64,000 bases of DNA. Source: Liolophura sinensis. Taxonomy: Eukaryota > Mollusca > Polyplacophora > Chitonida > Chitonidae. Positions 1 to 9,500 of this stretch are shown here, in pieces (the first letter of the stretch is position 1; every line of letters begins with the position of its first letter). The notes under the pieces are model-generated. The model did not search any database. It worked only from the letters and a program-made list of their open reading frames with translations, and was not told where the DNA came from. The position numbers and the translations under genes were made by a program. The stretch covers positions 8,667,504-8,731,503 of the forward strand of contig NC_088298.1 of NCBI RefSeq assembly GCF_032854445.1. The letters are read 5' to 3'.

Positions 1-261
1 CATGGGTGGATTTTTCTTTCTTTATTATTCTAGCCTTATATTGGAACAGCTGGTCTACGTGGTATAATGGTGAAATACTTTAGATTTTGCCACTTTGTAT
101 ATGATAGAATTCATGATTTACTGTGTTTAGATGTGAAAAGTCACTAAAAGTCATGAATTTTTGCTTTGAAACATCTGTGGCAAGGGTGAACATTGCATTT
201 TTTTTACCTCTCAGCCAATACTGGCCAAGAGGTATTGTCTGTCCATCTCCTTGTAAATGCT

Positions 262-545
262 CTATCTCTAGAACGGTGTAGCCCAACTTCACCAAACTTA
301 CACCTTGCCATGATTAAGAACCCTATTGATTTTCAGAGACCTTGACCTTTTTTTTCAAGGTCATTGAGGTCATTTAAGTTAGACTTTTTAAAAGGCTTGT
401 AATTATGCTATCTCTAGGAGGTTTAACCCAAGTTCACCAAATTTACATCACACCTTGGCATGAGGAAGAACCCTATTGATTTTCAGCGACCTTGACCCTT
501 TTCTTCAAGGTCATAGGGTTCATTTAAGCTAAATTTTATATAAAA
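262..545. repeat. Two direct copies of a ~140-bp unit
   Basis: The stretch 262-400 recurs at 410-545. Both contain TCTCTAG, then 'caaacttacacc'/'caaatttacatc', then AGAACCCTATTGATTTTCAG, then a CCTTGACC/TCAAGGTCA inverted pair. No coding potential; it looks like part of an interspersed repeat. Confidence 0.7.
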
Positions 546-801
546 GGCTGCAACGACAGTGTGAAAGAAACAAAAAAGTTGTTATCCTAAAATGGTATTC
601 TCTACCTCAAGTTTGACAACTTTCCAAATGCCTCTCAAAGCAGATCTACATATTATTACAAACCACCGTTAAGTTGGATCTGTTCATTACATTGTACCTG
701 TGTTCATTGCTGAGGGGTTTTAAGTGCATTGCACGTTTTTTTGTTTTTTTTTTAACTATGATAGTTCATATACAGCATATGCAAATCAAATAAAATCAAA
801 T

Positions 802-970
802 AACCTCACTGTTATTGCCATTGGGTTAATTTGTCCGTTTCATAAGCGGGCAACCCAGGTTCAATCCCATGTCAGGTCCCTGAGACTTGTTGTCCCTTGC
901 ATACCTGTTGCAGATAGTGAGGATGGGATAATTCTGTCGGGTGTCTTCAGCATCGCATTTTTGTGAGCAC
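802..970 (+). repeat. Possible tRNA-related repeat fragment
   Basis: Contains CAGGTTCAATCCC, close to a polymerase III B box, but no convincing A box or poly-A/tetranucleotide tail. Weak call; nothing else is seen between 546 and 1700. Confidence 0.2.
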
Positions 971-1710
971 TGTAAATATGTCCTGAATTGGGGTTGCCTT
1001 TTCATGTTTACAACTGAAGTAATGTTCTGCCTGTAAGTGATATTATATTCCAAGCACAACACAACGCTATAATTGAAATTAAACTTGAATTTGGCAATAA
1101 TTTATGCTTCACAAAAGTGTGTAAGTTTGACTTCACTACTTCAGAAACGGCAATTGAGTACACTCTTTCACCATATAAGAAAGATGAAGTAAATGTTTCA
1201 AATAGTCAGTGATACATTGTTCTCTTGGTATTATTTTAGGAAGTATTTTATTTCACAATTTCAAAGAGAATGACCTTAACAACCTCTCAGCAATTTGCTC
1301 GATCAGCCAAACCCAAACAACCTGAGGATGCGAAACCGCTAAGATGACCAAGGGAGACAACTTGTTCAAGATTCTATTCCCTTCCTTTTTTTGTACACGA
1401 ATATTTACTGAATAAATTTATGTGTGAAGGCACATTTTTGCTTTGTTACATAGTGATTGAGACGAAGAGTTTACTAGAGGGGTCTGCGATGGAAATGCAG
1501 GTATATTTTGAAGGAAAACTGTGAATTGCTGAGACACAGGAGGTGTAGACATTTATATTGGGCAGGGAATTTGTAGACTCTCTCACTGCTTGTGGGCCTT
1601 TGGTAACAAAAGCCGGTCGCTTTCACTCCTGGGCATTTGCGTTGCGCTATGAAGTATCCACCTGTGTTGTTTTTTTTAATTTCTACATTCATAAACCTGC
1701 CTACTATATG

Positions 1711-1976
1711 GTCCGTGGCCGATGGGGTTATCACTCCAGCGCGGCGCAATGTCCCCGGAGCCTCTCACCAATGTGATCGCTGTGAGTTCAAGTCCAGGTC
1801 ACGCGGGCTTCCTCTTTTGCCGTAGGCGGGAAGATCTTCCAGCAAACTGCAGATAATCGTGGGTTTCTCCCGGGGCTCCGCCCGGTTTCCTCCCATGATA
1901 ATGCTGACCGCCATCGTATAAGTGAAATACTCTTGAGTACGACGTAAAACATCAATTAAATAAATTAATAAAATAC
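1711..1976 (+). mobile_element. SINE family 1, full length, degenerate
   Basis: tRNA-like head with B box GAGTTCAAGTCC, then the family body (CATAATGCTGACCGCC region) and the tail TTGAGTACGACGTAAAACAT followed by AATAAA-type repeats. The head is diverged from the other copies. Confidence 0.8.
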
Positions 1977-2497
1977 GGTTCAAAGCCTCGGTGGTTTTAC
2001 CCACTCGCCAGGTGACGTATGCCTTGAGTAATACTTACACTTACAACTTGTTCGAACCACGGGCGTCAGCGTGTATTGGAGACTGGCAATTATAGTTAAA
2101 CTTTCAAAAACAAAATTTAACTTCCTAAGCTCATCGCATATATCTTCTTTGAGCTGTCCTGCTTCACATATAGGGACCCATGTAGTTACATGAGCGATAC
2201 GCAGAGTTATGCTTTTACACATGGTTTTTGGATTTATTAGTAGCGCTAAATGGCTCTCTCTACATGACGTGAACAACAGAAGCAATCTCGAGGAATATAT
2301 GCATTGAATATGTAACTTTATTTCCATGTCAATCAATTAATGCGGTGAATTGGTTAAAACCTGAGTGTCGCTATTAATGTAAAGAAAATGTATATATATA
2401 TTAACGAAATAATACAACCATATAAACTAGATTATATAGAAAGCAAAATTTCTCCCACAACGATAGACGGCAATCATTTATGGGTTTATTTAAGTTT

Positions 2498-2755
2498 TAT
2501 GGTTGAAGGAAACTGGGTACCCGGCGTAAACCACCAACCTTTGGCACATCACTGACGAACTGCCTATTATTTGACGTACATATTCGCACACCACATTTGT
2601 GGAGGCTGCGGAAACGGCCAAAGGGGCGTCATCGACCGCTTATAAACAATGGTGAAGTAGTCGTACTAGGCCAGTTTTGAGCCCGGACCTCGTGTATTCT
2701 AGCGATTAAAACGCAAACGTCTTTGATCACCAGACCACGGCCCTCTCCCAGTCAC
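2498..2755 (-). mobile_element. Degenerate SINE-like copy (family with GGCGTAAACCACC body)
   Basis: Reading on the minus strand, a tRNA-like start (GGCCGTGGTCTGGTGATCAA) precedes the anticodon-arm-like region and the body ends near GTTTCCTTCAACC. The segment resembles the parts at 6026-6190 and 21815-22140. No clear target-site duplication. Confidence 0.45.
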
Positions 2756-3296
2756 CACCCCCTAAACTATCAGTGAGGTCTTAGGTCCGAATCCAGGGTT
2801 TGATAATTTGACCGTAGCTTAAGGTCAGAATGTGTGTAAGGTAAACATGTACCTGTCAAACAGAGCTGGTTGACTCACCTTAATATAGACGTAAACCTGA
2901 CTGTAGCGAATTAATGGGCGACAAAATCTGTAGCGCTAAATGACAACAATGAATAGTTATTTCATCTTAATGTAGATTTTCTCGTTTGACGTCGTGGTGT
3001 ACAGCCATTTTTTCGGGGAAAAATAACGGAATGAAAGATTTAACCACCGAAAATGGTGACAACAAATGAACAATTGTTTAATGACGCGTCAGTGTGACAA
3101 CGATCACCATACATGTACTCACTAATTTATTGTTTTGTCACAGAATATTCTTTTTTGTCGTATGGGTAGATCCTTTTCAACCAGAAAATCTAGCTAAATG
3201 GAGCATAATTTTGTTAAAAGTGAACGAGTGCTTTTCTAAATTAAAGCAGTTAATATCTTTATCATCTCTCACCAAAGCAAAGCATTTTTGCTTGAA

Positions 3297-3436
3297 TATT
3301 TATTTATTTACTTATTTATTTAATTGCTTGGTGTTTTACGCCGTACTCAAGAATATTTCTCTTATACGACGGCGGTCAGCATTATGGTGGGTGGAAACCG
3401 GGCAGAACCCCGGGGAAACCTACGACCATCCGCAGG
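3297..3436 (-). mobile_element. SINE family 1, 3' half, just downstream of gene A
   Basis: Carries (TTTA)n, then GGTGTTTTACGCCGTACTCA and the GGTGGGTGGAAACCGGGC body up to CATCCGCAGG. It lies in the same sense as gene A, starting about 70 bp after the gene A stop codon. Its tail supplies several AATAAA hexamers. Confidence 0.85.
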
Positions 3437-3507
3437 TTCTTTTGCTTGAATAACATTTTGTTGTGCATCACGTGACGATATCACGTGACGGTGTCACAGG
3501 CTGACCG

Positions 3508-6500
3508 TTACACGCCTACCACCAGCCTCAACACCACAACGAAGCCCACAATCAGCGTTACCACGAGAAATACCAGGAACGCCATCCAATCAGTGATCTC
3601 AGCGATTTGTCTCCAGGTCATCACGTGATCAGAACCGTCTCGTTTGTTGCTCCCGCTTTTTTTCTGAGCAGACGACAGCTTCTCGTCTCCTTTTGCCACT
3701 GTCCACGCCACATGTGTTTCCTGCAGTCCGTCTTCTGTCCGGATGTCCGGGCCTACTTTGTGGTTTGATATTACAGGGTGTCCCTCCGGATTGCAAACCG
3801 GACACGAACTGTTTCGTGAACACAGAATCTTTGATAAATACCCACAGTAAAGCGTTTTCAGGTACCGTGGGACTGGACCCTCGTGAAAGTGTAGACGCAG
3901 AACAATTGTGGCCACCACGACTGTAAAGACACTGATAATGAATGTTGTAGCCAGATAAACACCTGAAACCAAACAAAGAACATAATTTTTGTTATTTTTT
4001 CTTTCAAATATTCCGTTATATGAATAAATGATTATGGCTTAACGCCACTTCGGTAATATTGCCGCCATATGGCGGGGAGTCATTATATGGGAAAAAAGAA
4101 CACTTCGACAAAGTTAGCTTTTAATAAAACAAGAAAGTGGAAAAATTGTTATCTTACCAAATATGTTTACTTATATGTGGTATATGCCATTTATTTATAG
4201 TTCTTTATTGACATTTTGGCGTTTAACTTAGTATTTAAATCTGAAAATGACTACACTGTCAGTAAGTTACTAATGGCATTATTGTTAAAACATTTTGATG
4301 TCTTAATTTAAAAAATTACGAATTACAACTATTTAACTGAGATCATAGCCAACAGTTTAGTGATGAGAGCATTGTCAGCAATTCAATCTTCTGTTGCCTA
4401 CACTGACCACAGTTACCTGGCGACAATATTGTCAGCAGCTTTCCAATGGCGTCATCAACCTGCTACTTGCAAAATTGCCAACAATATACTAGTTGCATCA
4501 TTGTTAATACTTCACTTCAGCACTACGCCAATATCTTGCAGCTCGCAACATTTTCAACAACTTACTAATCATACCACTGTTAACAACTTATTTATCGCTG
4601 CTTTGTCAACAGCTTACTTATCACGGCATTGTCAATAACTTAGTATTCGCAACATTGTCGATAACTTACTATTCGCAACATTGTCAATAGCTTACTATTC
4701 GCAACATTGTCAATAACTTACTATTCGCAACATTGTCAATAACTTACTATTCGCAACATTGTCAATAGCTTACTTATCGCAGCATTGTTAATGGCTTACT
4801 ATTCGTTGCATTGTCAACTGCTTACTAATCGCATCATTGGCAACGGCTTACTAATCGCATCATTGGCAACGGCTTACTAATCGCATCATTGTCAACGGCT
4901 TACTAATCGCATCATTGTCAACGGCTTACTAATCGCATCATTGTCAACGGCTTACTAATCGCATCATTGTCAATACCTTACTATTCATACCACTGTTAAA
5001 AGCTTACCATTCGCTGTATTGTTAATGGCTTTCTAATCGCTGCATTGTCAATAACTAATTAAATACAGCGTTGTCATTAACTTATTAATTTCAGCACGTC
5101 AACTTCCCAATCGCAGCATTGTCAATAACTTAATAATCGCAGCATTGTTAATAGCTTACTCATCGCAGCAATGTCAATAACTTACTAATCGCTGCATTGT
5201 CAATAACTAATTAATTACAGCGTTGTCAATAACTTATTAATTTCAGCACGTCAACTTCCCAAAAGCTGCATTGTCAATAACTTAATAATCGCAGCATTGT
5301 TAATAGCTTATTCATCGCAGCAGAAATGTCAATAACTTACTAATCGCTGCATTGTCAATAACTTATTAATCACAGCATTGTCAATAATTTAATAATCGCA
5401 CCATTCTCAATAGCTTACTAATCGCAGCATTGTCAATAACTTACTGATAACAGGGGTATGTCGGGAACTGTGCGGCATCTGATCGCTGAAGAGGGTGAGG
5501 AAAACAGCGAAGGACAGCAGGTTCGTGATGGATAGAGACATCTTCTCTCCGGCATCCGGTGGAAGGACGAAGACAATGATGTTGAGAACACTGAGAAACA
5601 ACATAGGCAGAATGATATGCATCGTGAAGAACGGACGACGTCGTCTGAACTTCAGCGTGTACCAGAGGACGGACTGAGGTTCGGTGTCGAAGGTCATATC
5701 GTGACGTTCGCCATGAATGGATGAGATCTCCCACTCGCCGTTCGGACGGTAATTGTCAACGTTCACCTCTTCCGTTGTCATGTTGACTTCGTGCGTCGTG
5801 TACACCCAGGCGCCGATCATTATCTCACAGGACTGCGAGTCGAAGGGGTAAAATGTCATGTCAATCTCACAATGTGTTTTGACGACTTTTCCCGCTTCCA
5901 TGGTGATTTCCCCGTTGTGTTTGATAACCACTGGGACGTCACTGCTGCCAAGTTTGGTAAACTGGTCTATTCTGTTAAAAGATATTTGCAAGGATTTATT
6001 TTATGTGTTTATTTGTTTATTTGATTGATTGTTTTAACGCCATACTTATACGGTGGTGGGCGGTCAGGTTTATAAGTGGGGGAAACCGGATTGCCCACCG
6101 GGGTAAACCCCGGCACATCGGTAAGTTTCTGACGAACTTGCCCAACTTCCTCACTCGCATACGTGCACACCAGAGCGCTGGAAGAAAAGTTGCCTTAACG
6201 AGCGTTAGCTGGTTAAATTATGGTGGGAGGAAAGCGGACGAAGCCCAGAGAAAATCTACGACCATCCGCAGGTTGCTGGAAGACCTTCCCACGTGAGACC
6301 GGAAAGGAAACTAGCATGAGCTGGACGTGAACTCAAAACCATCACATCAGTTAGAATCTTCTGGGTCACTGTGTTATTCTAGCGCGCTAACCACTAGGCC
6401 ACAGAGGCGCAAATAACCACATTTATTGTCACGTATTAAGGTGCTAAGGACAGTGACAACGGATGAATATACATATTCCCTGTCCATGTATATATCAACA

Positions 6501-9500
6501 TATGCTTAGTTTTATATATGAGCATTTTGTAAATTTGTCATCCTCTTACCCACAAGAAATGGAAGTTACTCCTTTACATAATGTAATCATTGTCATCCCT
6601 TGCAATATGTACTAGTGTATATTTTCCTTCTCTGGCGGGGCCTCCGCGGCTCAGTCGGTTAGCGCGCTAGTGCAGCGCAATGACACAGAAGTCTCTCACC
6701 GATGCGGTCGCTGTGAGTTCAAGTCCAGCTCATGCTGGCTTCCTCTCCGGCCGTACGTTGGAAGGTCTGCCAGCAACCTGCGGATGGTCGTGGGTTTCCC
6801 CCGGGCAGTGCCCGGTTTCCTCGCACCATAATGCTGGCCGCCGTCGCATAAGTGAAATATTCTTGAGTACGGCGTAAAAACACCAATCAAATAAATCAAA
6901 TAAATAAATCCTTCTCTGGCTGCAAGACTTACATCATGTACAACTGGTGTTGCGTGTCAGATGTAAATGTACTAATGCATCTGAAACCATTATTGTAAAT
7001 GGCTTTACTTGTACATGTTTATTGTACGTAACCCATAAAAGAAAAAAAAATAAAGATCAGCTTTGCCTAAAAAAAAAAACAGTTCCTAACCCAGACCAGG
7101 ACTGAACACGTGTCTCGAGGGAATAACGAAGTACTTACGTATTAGATACGGATATATCTGGCTTCCAGACGTCATTATCGTCACCGTCGTGGACAAAGAA
7201 CTTCTCAGCTCCGTCGTAAAGATTTTTATCCCATATCATTTTCTCGTCTATCCATTTCTGTAAAGGGTGAAACGGCTATCCAAGTTATCCGATATAATAT
7301 TTATCTTTCTCCTTGCATATATCAGGAAAATACATCCACAATACTTATGTTTGTTACAGCGTCTAATTTTTTTTCGCAACTTATAATTTACTGAAATATT
7401 GAATGGCTTATAAAACCCTAATTGAAAAAAATTGACAAGAGGCCGGATTTCCACGTGTGACCATTTGCCAGCTATCATACTGTCCTCATTGTTCTGGTTT
7501 TACTTTTTTTGCAGCGTAAGTAAAAGAACGCTGTAACGAGTAGGCCTGTGATGATCACTTAACATTACTTACACAAAAGCCCCAGGTGGCTACTTCAATT
7601 CCTCTCTTTACACTGGGATGGCAAAGTATCGCAGCCATAGGGGGAACCAATGGTACCATACACCATACACCGTTTCACGCCATGTCCGGTAAGTCCTTTC
7701 CAAACAATGGCTGCAGTCCAAAACTGCTGTAAATGTTGGCTCTTACCTCTCAACTGCCATGCACACGCAACATCTCACATATATTCCTCTAGGCAAAATG
7801 CTAGTGTATTGTAACGTGTAGGAAAGAAAAAGTACTTACCACGACAACCCAGATAGTGGAGGCTAGCGTTTGAGTTTTAATATCCTGTGAACAAAAATGT
7901 ACCGTAAGTTAGTTTTACCTTTTTTTTTTTGATGAATGATAAGCGGAAAAGAATTTGTGAGACGCATTTTTAGGAAAATACTTTTAGGAAATACCAAGAC
8001 AATTATAATGGTTAACAATGTATGGAAGGTATTTATTGCTAATATATCTACACACTACAAACAGGTATTTTGCTTTAAACACATGTAAACATGTGAAATG
8101 TTTATTACACTAAAAACGTTTACATCTTAATCGGCTCTATACAAGTAAATAGTTTCAAGTCATACTTACTTGACTATTTGTGTTATTACTAGGTAAACAT
8201 TTGACGCGTTTACTATAATCAACACATATCTTTAGTTACTAAACACTAGGACGCATTTTAAACTGTAGCTGGAAACACTTATTTTAGTATGTATAAATAA
8301 ACGATTTTCTACGTACTTTTTCATTAAGACTAGACAGTTATATCAGAGCGGCTTTTTGATATGTGGGTTATGTCGATGTTATGTTTTCTAACCAAATTAC
8401 AGGAATTCGTTTTACTTTATCTTTCATCAGAACGTATTTTCTCAGGAGAGTCAAGTGAAATATGCGTTGAAGAACATAATTTTAATTTGTGTTTCTAAAC
8501 ACACTGTGCTCACATCTAAACACCAGCAATCCATTTTTACAGTGTATCGTGTGTATTACCAGGGACTCCACGTTGAGCAGCTCCAATTTAAAGTGCACGT
8601 CTACAGAGTCGTTCTGGTCGAGAACAGGCCGGATGGAGTCGCTGTAACCATTAAACATGGCGGCCCGTAACGAGCTCTCATTCGTGTACGAATAGGGCAT
8701 GACTGCAAGTAGAATTTTAAACTCATTAAATTTAAAACACTTAAAAAGCAGAAAAAATAAACAAGCAAATAACAAACAGCCACACTCTAATGCAAGTACT
8801 GGCAGGACTCGAATAAAAATCATTACGAACATTTTCTATTCGGAAATTCAAGCTCGTCGTGCATATTTAAGGCGAAAGAGGATTTTTTTTATCGGAAATT
8901 TTTGTAAAATTACATGAAGAAACATAAGTAGAAAATAAATATACCATCGGTGGTGGGTTTTATTCTTACCGTTCCTGTAAATGCTTAAATAGCAGCACAT
9001 TACAAGACCTCTAAAAGGCTGAAGCAGAATTAGGTAAAACAAGCAGTGATGTTAACTGCAATACATTATAGGCCTAGAATTACTCAAAATGCCGTATTGT
9101 CATTATATTTAATATGCACTCAATTGAAGGCAATGGAGGCCGCGGTGATGCTTACACTCAAAAAATTAATCTGTTAACGGTAAAAAAAGTCTGTTGTTTG
9201 AGTGATGCTTGAATGTATTCTGTTTATAATGTTAATTTCTGTTGAAATTAACAGATTAATTTTTTGAGTGTAACAGGCTTGCTATTTAATTAACACCTGT
9301 GTGCTCTGGTGGTTTGGGCTGGTAGATGAATAGTTGTCCAGCCCAGGGTAAAGCACTTCACATTGGGCAATTTATAAAACCAACATTGGTGAAACCTGTT
9401 CCAGACGAATTATTTTCAGATCATTGCACTATATCAAATAATCCTGGTCTTGTGGAGGAATACAATATAAAACATTATAGTGTAGAGAGTAAAACCAGAG

